Below, one piece after another: positions 38,101 to 48,100 of a stretch of DNA of 64,000 nucleotides. The stretch's first letter is position 1; every line of letters begins with the position of its first letter. This DNA comes from Mnemiopsis leidyi. Its lineage: Eukaryota; Ctenophora; Tentaculata; Lobata; Bolinopsidae. The notes under the pieces are model-generated. The model saw nothing but the letters and a program-made list of their open reading frames with translations, had not been told where the DNA came from and ran no database searches. The stretch spans positions 179,268 through 243,267 of the forward strand of contig JH152799.1 of the NCBI GenBank assembly GCA_000226015.1, read 5' to 3'. The position numbers and the translations under genes were made by a program.

Positions 38101-41100
38101 TGCGACTTCTTGGCGTAGATTTTATTCATGTACACTGTTCATTGTCTTCGTTTTGCTCTTCAGAGAAGAGTTAGCACGAAACTCACGATCATCAAATTGG
38201 AAGCTAAAATATGCTGTTAGTGAATAACTTATCCGAATCCTCACTACCATAAATTCAAATTGACTGCAACAAGAAATTTAAAAATATATATTTTTTCTTT
38301 TCCATTACACGAACGAAATTTATCATCTCAGCATTATAGAACGATCAGAGGTTGAAAACTTGTTCTGGAGGTACTGCAGCGAAGTAGCTAAAATAGAGTT
38401 GTTACTGTTCTTGTTCTGGTCCAGTACAGTAGTTCCACTAGAATTGTTACTGTTCTTGTTCTGCTCCAGTACAGTGGCTTCACTAGATTTGTCACTTTTC
38501 TTGTTCTGCTGCAGTAAAGTAGTTCCACTAGAATTGTTACAGTTTCTCTTCTGCCCAACTAGTTGTCTAACCCCGCCACAGCCGCATTTATTTTCAATCT
38601 GTGTTTGTCCATTAGCCTTAATAGCTACGTGATTAAAATCACTCAGCTCAATAGCTACGTGATTAAAATCACTCAGCTCAACTTAATTGGTCTTATAAAC
38701 TTTACTAGGCTTTTCATGTGTCATGGTAGGGGCGACAACATAATCTGGATCAGGTTTCTGTATCATCTTTAAAATGTTCAGGTAGAGGATTAAACATCTT
38801 GACTTGAGTTTAAGAAAGACAGAATCCAAAGCACTATCACAGTGCTTTCGTAGAGTATAGGATTCACGGCACTGTTCAAAGGCAGAATGTGATTTGAAAA
38901 TAAGGGACAGTATGGCGAGGCATCAAACACGTCTTATAAATGAAGCCAGCATACACAGGTAAATGGAATCCAACACAAAAAGTCCCTGATTATCATAGCG
39001 TGTATGACCCACTGCAGGCGAGTGTCCGTTTTTCCTACAGTCGAATATACTTTGTTTTTAATGTCGGACGATAAAGCTATGATATAATCTGTACAATTTG
39101 TTTGATCTAAGCAGTCATCGCAAAGGCTTTTTATGACGTGATGGATTAAGTTAAAGACTGTCATGATATAATCGCCACACAACAAGTGAAATTGTAGAGG
39201 GGTATCGTAAAATTGGGTTTAGTAGATTGTTACAGATTGGCTAGGTACTACCTTGATCGTCCACTTGGCCACCATCGCAAATAACCTTATCAGCACCGTC
39301 AGCACATATCTTGTTACTTCGACACATCTCCAAAGGAGGCTGGTAAAGCTTACGTGATTGTCACACCATATGCCGTAATTGAATCCGTTGCAAGACCTTA
39401 AATTCACACAATTCCTGATCACAGACGATGTCACACAGTCTAACATTCACGACGAGCTTGCCTGGCATGCGAAATGTAATATTTTAACATAAAAATTCGT
39501 CTTAATCAGTGTTCTGGCAACTTGCCTCTCCATCACAGTTTAAGCATTTAGAGCATCCCTTATGGTGTTTTGGGCCACGCCCATATTGCGTGACACAATT
39601 ATTGGATGAAAAATTAAAAAAATCTTAAAAAATTATTAGTATGTCATTATTATATGGTACAATCGGGTTTTTAAGCCGGAAAATCGCTTAAAACGTTTAC
39701 CAAAGCTCTTAAATTGCTCCTTGTATGGTTTTGCTGGCCAATGCAAGGGATATTTCCAGTACTCCTGAACCATCAGCCAAGTTAGCACGGAGTTGGACAC
39801 ACCAGATGACCATCATCAAATTCAAAATTTTGTGTCTGCTCATCAGATTTTCAGTTCTACCTTTGTTACGCAGAGTGCAATTGACCGAGTTCGAAGAATC
39901 AGATATATCAAGTAGGTGAAGAGGCATTGTTTTGGAGTTGCATAACGTAAAGTAACAGATGGATGGATTTTTTGCCTCTAGAAGCAACTCGACTAGTGAA
40001 TCAGGGTGTCATTCATACCAAAATATTTTCGATATACTTCATCTTTATCAGGATGGCCGACGTCCTGCCCCAGACCATCGTGCCCCAGAACGTTGTAACC
40101 CAGATTTTGCCCAAATGACGTCCTGCTTAACAACAGAAAACTTCGTTAGGGTTAGAGTCAGGGTTAGGGTCGCTGGGGCAAAATCTGTGGGACAAAGTGG
40201 CACAATGTTCTACCAATGGTTACAAAAGTCACATAATATACACTTCGTAGATATAAACAAATCTACACATATACAATATATATACTGAATATAGCATAGT
40301 ACAACATTAGTCAATGTAACATGAATTTCATAATTTCTGCAAGGTCCTCCCTTGCGTTAATATGAGGCTCGTGCCTACGAACCATTATAACTTAAGATAT
40401 TTTACGACTAGCAGTACTGGATTGTCAGTCTTAGTTGGTAAACAGACAGAATTATTAAAAAAAACATTTTTTTTACGAGAAATGTGAACTGAAGACAAAA
40501 AACACAAGTTTTTTAAACAAAAATCGATTCCTATCTCTTCTTTGTCAACAGAGCATCCCCTTAATTGAAGTATACCAGAAATTTGTTGAATGACTGTCTG
40601 CCATGAAAAGCAAGTCGTGGCTTACTTTATTTAGGGGGTCTAGATATCGTTTTGGGGCCTTGAAACTATTCAAATATCGAATTCCCGTAAAAATTAAATT
40701 ACTGGTCTAAATTTTTCTGGCTCAAAGTCAAAGATTTTCATTTGGGAGCCTTAAGGGGTGATAAGACGTCATTTAGGTGATCCAGATATTATTTTTAGGC
40801 CTGGACTTACATCGGATTCACCATAGAATTGAAAATGTGGGCATAAATTGAAATATTTATTCTAGCTCAAATTTAAAATAATTTACCATTTTTTGGGTGA
40901 TGCGGGTTCATTTAAGAATTAAGGATTTGTTATGGTTTTGTGCCTCGAGACTACCCCATCAAATTAGCCGTGAACATTTAAACTTTAAGTTATCTTAATT
41001 ATGTTCTGATAGCTCAAGTTAGAGATTTTGATTTTTCGATTGACAACTTGATGACGTCATAGAGTTATAATGATGGCATCAGAAAAACTTTAAATATTTA

Positions 41101-41685
41101 AGCAACACACTGTCTTTTTCTTGAAAACGTGTGGTCGATCATCTTTCACGCTCATTCTGATTGACTCTCGATTTAGTTTAGAAAATAAGTTGGGGGCCAA
41201 CTGCAATTTGTCGAGAAATCGTTTGAAAATGTTATCAAGCAGTAGTGTGTAGGCCACTCTAGTAGGTACAATAAATGATTTCAGGGTCTCACAAGGTGGC
41301 ACAAAAATTTTTGCCGTCCTGTGAGACTCTGACCTTGATTTGGTAGAATATGTTAGTAAAGTGTGCTATAAACTTGTATGGAAATAACAGAGTCGTTTAG
41401 TCAAACTCACCTCATTTAACTTTTTCTCTGGACTAGCTGCTGAACTTTTGTGAGGTTTCTGAAACAATTAACTAATCTTATTTTCGTGTAACAGGCTCGA
41501 GACAGCCAAACTTTTGATACATAATATAGTTCTTGAATATTTATAATTTTAATATCAGTATGAGGCACAAAGAAAAGAAAACTGGGGGGATTTACTTGAG
41601 GTGAGGATTTTGAGCTCCCTTTGCTGTAGAAGTTTTTAACTTTGTGAAGTAAGTTTCCCTCTTTCTCCGCAGATGCATTACTCAT
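35158..41685 (-). CDS. unrecognised nuclear-type protein with basic cluster and possible SAP-like C-terminus
   Basis: Three exons: 41596-41685 (ATG at 41685, MSNASAEKEGNLLHK...), 41411-41458 (KPHKSSAASPEKKLNE) and 35158-36483 (GITPDRSKRRRIECK... to stop). All junctions are phase 0, so they join into 487 aa, but further exons inside the 4.9-kb intron cannot be excluded. The protein is rich in Ser, Lys and acidic residues. It has a strong nuclear-localisation cluster (KKRKRRSRKRK) and near the C-terminus a helical block, LEDLWVQKEFYLRYLCNYY followed by HISSEGCKGWLISRL, laid out like a SAP or related DNA-binding helix pair. No catalytic motif. The intron holds an assembly gap and a decayed GPCR. 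The link between the 41-kb exons and the 36-kb exon is inferred from phase and strand. Confidence 0.68.
36861..36880. repeat. homopolymer T run
   Basis: About twenty consecutive T, in the intron of the minus-strand gene. It reads as poly-A on the minus strand; no element attached to it could be defined. Confidence 0.9.
37083..37092. other. assembly gap (10 N)
   Basis: Ten N characters. The true gap length is unknown, and repeats on either side may be collapsed. Confidence 1.
37093..37740. repeat. probable dispersed repeat next to the gap
   Basis: Contains near-repeated GGGGCTTCGCCCC-type palindromic words (about 37155, 37260, 37330). An open minus-strand frame at 37380-37703 includes the peptide SPEGTRTLTADPI, a phrase I recall from many unrelated hypothetical proteins, which suggests a repeat rather than a gene. 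The family is not recognised. Confidence 0.4.
38326..39990 (-). pseudogene. decayed rhodopsin-family receptor (LGR/RXFP-like)
   Basis: On the minus strand, receptor landmarks appear in the right order. TM1/TM2 have SRHKILNLMMV and NLADGSGVLEI (near 39770-39830). TM6 has IIRDFLCWIPF (near 38970). TM7 has ILPLNSAVNPILY (38851-38889), which resembles the LPVNSALNPILY of relaxin-family receptors. The 0.9 kb between TM2 and TM7 suits an intronless receptor. It is broken: an in-frame stop follows TM6 (CWLHL*), and after NPILY the frame shifts to continue as TLRKHCDSALDSVF. Another stop follows YKTN, then a 119-codon open tail with two 10-residue repeats (ELSDFNHVAI) and three 15-residue repeats (45 bp). 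Stretches between TM2 and TM6 are hard to follow. Base errors near the assembly gap are an alternative to true decay. Confidence 0.55.
38388..38545. repeat. 45-bp tandem repeat (3-4 copies)
   Basis: Three to four copies of a 45-bp unit beginning TTGTTACTGTTCTTGTTCTG. On the minus strand it codes a hydrophilic 15-residue repeat (around NSSGTTVLDQNKN), which looks like protein, whereas the plus-strand reading is a hydrophobic artefact. Confidence 0.88.
40083..40213. repeat. inverted repeat around short TTAGGG-like run
   Basis: Left arm AACGTTGTAACCCAGATTTTG is related to the reverse complement of the right arm GGCAAAATCTGTGGGACAAA...ATGTTC. The loop holds GTTAGGGTTAGAGTCAGGGTTAGGG. The direct repeat GACGTCCTGC is seen at 40059 and 40117. 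It looks like a small foldback element and not a telomere fossil. Confidence 0.55.
40214..41410. other. intron of the 35-41.7 kb minus-strand gene
   Basis: No firm exon. A 70-codon minus frame at 41090-41302 (PTRVAYTLLLDNIFKRF...) has protein-like composition but no clear splice borders. A hairpin occupies 41281-41331 (TCAGGGTCTCACAAGG pairs with CCTGTGAGACTCTGA around an AAAATTTTT loop). Confidence 0.45.
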
Positions 41686-42139
41686 TTAATACTTTCATCT
41701 AATCGTCATTACCTTAATGTAGAGAATGTAGAGAATTAACCACTTGAGAAGGGGGTTAGAAGAACATGATTTGTGATCATTATGCCTATGTCCGGGAGTC
41801 ATGGTCGATAGTCAAATAACCATGACAATGGTCAAATTCTTTAAAATGACTGTGATAAATAGGACCATGCCAATGGCAAAAGACCAAATTTTCCATGATC
41901 AAGTTCTTTGAACATGGGGCAAATTTCAGAAAATCATGGTCATGGTCAAGCATATTTTTAGTAACAAATTTGCAATATTTAAACAGGTGTTACACCTGTT
42001 ATCTTTTGGCAAAAAGTTTATTTTCAGGTGACAGGCAACAAACACATTTCTTAAACAACTTTATCGTATAAAATAATCGACTTAATCTATACTTATAAAT
42101 TATAATGAAAACTGATAAAAAAAACTGACACAACAGATT
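41686..42139. other. intergenic, low-complexity
   Basis: From 41785 to 41960 words such as CATGGTCATGGTCAA, ATGACCATGACAATGG and CCATGATCAA recur in both orientations, a cryptic ATGGTCA-rich low-complexity tract. No gene seen. Confidence 0.6.
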
Positions 42140-42720
42140 CTTCAGCTGACCACTTTCGCTGAGAGACGCTCAAGAGGTGACCTGATCGACGCAAAGTTTA
42201 CCTGGTGTTTTTAATTTTAGTAGGTCGGGACTAAATTTAGTTTGTAAACCAGATAATAGTAAATCTTCTAAGATTAACCGTATCAAAGAAACTTTATAAG
42301 TTTGTTTCATCTTGGAATAAGCTACCTATTGAGGTTAAGACTGCATCATCTTTAAATGTTTTTAAGGTAATTCAGAGATTTTTAAGAGCAAATCTAGGGC
42401 CCTTGAGAATTCTAGCAGTGGGCATTATTTGGATATTTCTGATGAAGTGTTGAACCGTAATGAATGTGAAAGTATCTTGAAGAACAAGATAAAGCATAAC
42501 AGTTTTCTTGAAGATAACCCTTTAGTTGCTGAAAAGAAGTTTATAAATATCTGTTAGGTTGAATTAACTAAGATACATTTGCTAAGATGTTGAAGGTTTT
42601 AAAGACTGCATTTAATAATTACTAACTTTAGGGTTTTAAAGATATTTTAGAGCTAAGGTGTGATGATGCTGGCATCATTATCAATTATTTATTTATATAA
42701 CAAGTCACGTCTCGCTTAAA
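42140..42720 (+). mobile_element. LINE 3' fragment (CR1/L2-like C-terminus and tail)
   Basis: The frame LQLTTFAERRSRGDLIDAKF, then FSRSGLNLVCKPDNSKSS, then SSWNKLPIEVKTASSLNVFK gives the classic C-terminus of a non-LTR reverse transcriptase (RRxRGDLI ... WNxLPxEV ... FK). It is interrupted by stops and frame changes, so it is an old dead copy. The 3' tail ends AGGTGTGATGATGCTGGCAT followed by an AT-rich stretch. The same tail occurs at 55612 and 56399, so the family has several copies here. Confidence 0.8.
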
Positions 42721-44029
42721 TAGATAAGCCTGAATAGTATGGATGAGCAATATATATATAAGAGTATATCAGCAATATCAGAGTATATAAGCAATATCAG
42801 AGTATCTAAGCTAGACGGTGTTAGAACTCAATTTTCTGTTTACAGACTGTTCACAGATTGTAGAGTCAGCTGTTAATGATAATAATAATTCAGCTTATGG
42901 AAAAACGAAAATTTACTGAAAGACCAGTAAAACAACATTGGACGAGTAAAGAAATTTCAACATAAGGCATAACTCATAAGCGCTCACATAGGGCATAAAG
43001 GTTAAAATAATGGCTGAATAAGCAAAGGCACACAGCAAAAATGATTCTTAATGGGTTTCATAGCCATATCAGCATCGCGAACCAGCCAACTGAAAAATCG
43101 GATCATCATACTACATGCGCGGACGATCAGTAAATTTACAAAACAGCGCTCGATTTCATATAAGAACGAAAACCTTGGAGATAAATTGTCGCGCGCGGCA
43201 CATTTTGATTTGTGATTAGACAAATCTTACCGGGCGCTGCGCGGCTCTCTTTACGTTAGCCTGAGGTCCCCATGAGGCAAGACAAATCTTGAATAATTTA
43301 ATATTTAGATATTCCATTATTCATTAATGTAACCGTTTTTATTATTCAAAATTATGAATTATTTTTATTTGTTGTTTTATCGGACTGCGCTGATCGCGCA
43401 CTCAATTTTATATTACACGTCGATCAATAACTCACAAATGTAAACTGCGCTGCAACTGTTCTTATTAAAAATTCAGCGTCGTGGACAAATTTCCATAAAT
43501 AACGCCATTGTTTACCAAGCAATGCGCGGCTCTCTCTACGTTTACAAAGCAACAATTAGCCTGAGGTCGCCAGGCAAGCTATTGTGCATTGTAGCGATGC
43601 ATGAAATAAATCTATTGCATTAACGATATGAAGCAATGTATTGTATAGTACAACGCGCAACCTCCCGCATATCTTATTCCCGTGGAGGGTCGGACAAAGT
43701 CAAACAAGCAATACATTGACCATGAATAAGAAACACCAAATTTAATACATATGGATCAAGAATTGAATAAAATAACAAGATAATTAATAATGGTGCCAGC
43801 GTCATAACGCCTCATTTCTAAAATATCCTTAACACTTAAAACTCTAAGCTAAAAATCATTACATTAGATCTTTGAAAAATAGCAAACATTCTTTAGTAAG
43901 TAGAAACTAGTAGATGTTAATAAACGGCTAAAAGAACAAAACAGTAAAAATAGACAATTACACCTTGAATACACAAATGACCCTATATAAAAATATCTAT
44001 ATACCATTAAAAAGAATGATAAAAACACA
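42721..44029. other. intergenic; local duplications
   Basis: AGCAATATCAGAGTAT is repeated around 42770-42805. GCGCGGCTCTCTNTACGTT followed by AGCCTGAGGTC occurs twice (43230-43275 and 43525-43570), showing a diverged duplicated segment. No exon supported. Confidence 0.6.
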
Positions 44030-44287
44030 CTAATGTACATAAAACTGTAGAAGGTTTAAATCCAATTCCGCTATAGCTGTTACCCTACTTTTCCTAAAGC
44101 TACGCATAGCCATTAAAGTTGTTTTCAAAAGTTCTATGCGGAGTTTCCTTCTACGAAAGCCCATAACGTGGCTATATGATTGGTCCAACTTGACCGAGAG
44201 TTTCTGTGCAAGGCGCTTAGTAAGAGCGCTCGCCTCTGGAGCAAGGCCACCAGTTAATAAACTGCTTTTAAGCAACGAATGGGTCAT
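44030..44287 (-). mobile_element. probable mobile-element ORF tail, family unresolved
   Basis: An 85-codon frame containing GGLAPEASALTKRLAQKL and RRRKLRIELLKTTLMAMRSF. This Lys/Arg/Leu helical pattern is familiar to me from C-termini of many retroelement-type ORFs in invertebrate genomes, but I cannot assign the family. It directly abuts a LINE fragment on the same strand. Confidence 0.4.
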
Positions 44288-44460
44288 TCAAGAGTAAGGA
44301 AGGAGGCCTACCACTTCAGCCATCCTAGTAAAGCGTCTCTGGACACTCTCAATCCTCAAAATTAAAGACAAATTGCCATGCCATGCTCTGCTACAAGATT
44401 CCCCAGCCGAACACAAAACTCAAGATGTGGCCTGATCAGAGCTTTATAAACCCTAAGCAG
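44288..44460 (-). mobile_element. LINE reverse-transcriptase C-terminal fragment
   Basis: Minus-strand reading VYKALIRPHLEFCVR and, in a shifted frame, LRIESVQRRFTRMAEV match the conserved 'YKALIRPHLEYC...LEKVQRRFTRM' segment of CR1/Jockey-type non-LTR reverse transcriptases. A stop and frame change separate the halves, so the copy is dead. Confidence 0.78.
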
Positions 44461-44700
44461 TAATTATCTTTCTCTAGAATATGGAAGTTTTAGCAGTGAT
44501 ATGATCACAGATTCATAATGGTTTATTGTGCTTTTCAGGATTGAGGAATATAGAGGTACTAGCCGTGATATAATTACATATGATTTATAGTTTACTTTGC
44601 TTTTTAGGGTTGAGAGTCTGTCTGTGATTTTTATACCCTAGTCGAGACCCCAGCCAATTGTAATTTGTTCATAAATCTCAATTCGGTTATCCCGTCTTAG
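44461..44700. repeat. tandemly duplicated ~80-bp segment
   Basis: TAGCAGTGATATGATCACAG...CTTTTCAGGATTGAG (about 44493-44547) and TAGCCGTGATATAATTACAT...CTTTTTAGGGTTGAG (about 44560-44613) are diverged copies. No coding content. Confidence 0.6.
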
Positions 44701-45107
44701 GCTTCTGGCACTTATGAGCTCTACTTAGAGGGTAAACAAGCTATTTATTAAACTATATGATATAAATTGATTGCTCTGGAAATAAAATTAACCCTTTGTT
44801 TCATTGACCCTTTGTTTCATTCTTCTACTGATAAGTCCGAATACAACGCTAACTCCTCTATGAGTGAGTGAATCCGATAACTTATAACCATTCTTATTGT
44901 AAATCTTCTTTAAAAATGAGAGCCACACTGCTGCTGCCAAGATTTCAAGTAATATTAGCTTGATTTGTTGGGTCACTTGACAAAGAACAGCCAAAGTCAT
45001 GGTGTGTATTGCAAAACAGTACAAATTATCTTAAATTCATGGGATCAGGTGGAATAATTGGTTGCACTATTTTAGGCTCAGCCATGAAAAACACATAGCT
45101 ATGTGCA

Positions 45108-48100
45108 ATGATTCTTGGACAAGATATTTGGGCACTTGATAGTGGGTCTCTTCCCTGGAGATGCAAAGGCTTCTCTTATAACTGCAAGAAAAATAACCAT
45201 GTGAGTGATCTTGTCTTTAAGACAACTACTTCATTCTGTCCAACTCGAATCTAAATATATATAATTGAATAAATCGCCCATTGCTCAATTGTTAACAAAA
45301 TTAGCTGTTCGACACATATTCTAAAGTATTGACCAAATTGTGCAGGAAAACTGGAGGCAAGTATCCATTCAGCCTGGGGTATCTTTCAACATGCTTGATG
45401 CTTCTTCAACCTGTGTTTGGGCAGTTGACTATGAGTATCACGTCTATCTTTTTGTCAAAGAGTGTGATATCCCAATCCGTTTTCAGGTTTGTTTACCTTC
45501 TTCCTTATCATTCTTATACTCCTTTGTACTATCAGAGTGCTACTGTTAACGTTGGTTGGTGAACAGCTGTGTTTAGGTAGATTCCCAGTTGGAAAAGATT
45601 GGCAAATAAAAAAATTTCAGGACTACAAGTTTCAGTACGAACGTTGGTACCTAGGCCGGGGCTGGAGGACTGTGGACAGAGATAATGAGACTGCTAAAAG
45701 GAACCTCTCAAATCATTGGACGGCTGACAGTGTGTGGTAGGTCGTTGTTATTGATTTTTACTGTTGACCAATTATCTTGTAATACGGTATGAAAGCTAAG
45801 AAGTATGAGATAAAAAGTGTTCAGGATTTTTTTCAATTTATAGGTTAAAAACTACTTTTTCACAGGAGGATAGACAGGAACATAGACGGAGTTCCCACTG
45901 ATCGAGATGGTTGGCAGTACGCCTCAGGGTTCAACTCGACCTTCTCAAACATGGAATCTCAAATGAAGGTGGTCAGAAGAAAACGTCTTGCTAAATACTT
46001 CACGTGAGTTTTAACAGAATTATCAGGGTTCTATAGGCACTATTTCGAAGTAGGCAATTGATTTAAGAACACTAGACTTTTGTTATCGACCTCGTGAGAA
46101 AGTGTATTTCTGTACTTGTTAGAAACTCTCTGAAATTGTCCTACCAGTAAAAAAAACTTTTTTGCACCTATGCTTCCGCAAAATGACCATCTGGCCCTTG
46201 GTGGCTTGGTTAGTCTTGTTACATATTCATTCAATATTAGTCAAATTTAGTGGTATCAAACGTGTGATATTCAAATCAATTTTGCATTAACATTGACACA
46301 ACTTCAGTTATAACAAGATGGGAAGCTTCGCGAGGATCACATCAGACGACAATATCAAGTTTTTAGATGTTGCAGCCGGAGGAACTATGTTAACAGGTAA
46401 TTCTACTACTCAAGCATCCATCGCTGTTGTGACAAGTTTGACTGATGCGGATATTATTTTGTTTCGTTACTCTACTGTATATTTTTCATGCTATTCAACG
46501 GTATGTATCTTCCAGGTAGCGACAACTGGCCGATCTGTGTTTGGGCCGTTTCCAAGGAGTGTAAGGTGTACTTCAGAAAGAATATCAGCAATATCAACCC
46601 TGAGGGAGACAGGTATGTCTCGCATCTAATCATCTGTTTAACTTGTGTATATAATGTGTTTGTGAGCTATTTGTACAATGTACAATGTACATTGTACATG
46701 TCTCATTGTGTGACGGCTCTAAACTTAAGTTGTCAGACATACCACACCCTGATTATTATATGTAATAGTAATTATGCTACGAAAATGTGCGGTTATTGGA
46801 AATTTTATGAACTTAAACACTTCATAAACCTTAACTGTTTGTCTAAACTGTTAACCCATTACACATTACTCACTACACAATACAACACCCACTTCTTACT
46901 TCACACACCCACCATACACTATACAATGTTTACACATCATCCAGTATATTCTTTTCAATGTATACACTACACACTACATTACCCAGTATACACTATACAA
47001 TGTATACACTACATTACCCAGTATACACTATACAATGTATACACTACATTACCCAGTATACACTATACAATGTATACACTACACTCTACTCCCAGATGGG
47101 TTGAGATTTGCCAGCCAGATTTCAGTCTCGCTAAACTAAGTGTGGGACCGCGTGGTCAGCTGTGGGGGATCACCACTCAGGGCGAGCTTATTACTCGAAC
47201 TGGTATTGATAACGACAACATGATAGGTGAGAATACTTGCGGTCAATTTTAAATTGACAAATTTTTTTGGTGACCATACTTTTGATCAGAAATTTATCTT
47301 TCCAGTTTTAATATTACTTACTTATAACTTATATGACTGAAGTATAACTTACATGACTGAAGTATAACTTACATGACTTAATTAATCACTGGTCACGGCC
47401 TACTGAAATTATTTTTCCTCAAGGTTAAGGAACTGAGACTGTCATCAAAATGTTGTGTATTACTTCTTATATGGAAGCTTGTACGTATCACTGATACGTC
47501 CAAGCTTCAGGGAGATACCCGATACGTCGTATCAGGTATCTCTCCAGGGTCTAACGTTATATCACGACGTTTACGTCTTTTTATATTTGAACATTGATTA
47601 CAATAATCAATCATATCAACTTCTGTGTCGGGGCATACCTCTCCTCCTCTTTGTGCTACACTTTTCCCTCTCCCGCAGACTTAAGCGTATGGTACAAAGA
47701 AATAAATTACCGAGTGTCTGTTGTTTAGTACGAGCGTGCATAACTCGTCTAACAATTTTATCTCGACATGTTTCTTGATTCCGGGATTTCATTTTTGTGA
47801 AATAGTACAAATTGAAATCTTCTTCCCATTGACTCTTCTTTTGTAGAAATATAGATTATATTCGCCCGAGATTTTGAATGAGGATAGCGGGATATTGCAT
47901 GAGATTGCATCGATACATAAACCCCCTGACTTGATTATAATACATACAATACACGGCTCCAATATTTATACATGTAAGTCCTTGCTCCTGCTCGGTTCTC
48001 AGCCAGAAAATCATCTCGTGCACATTTACGCACTCGTAATTTTCTTTTTTAGAAAGAAACCGCAGAGGGTTTCTATGTATTTTATAACAGTCTCACCCTA

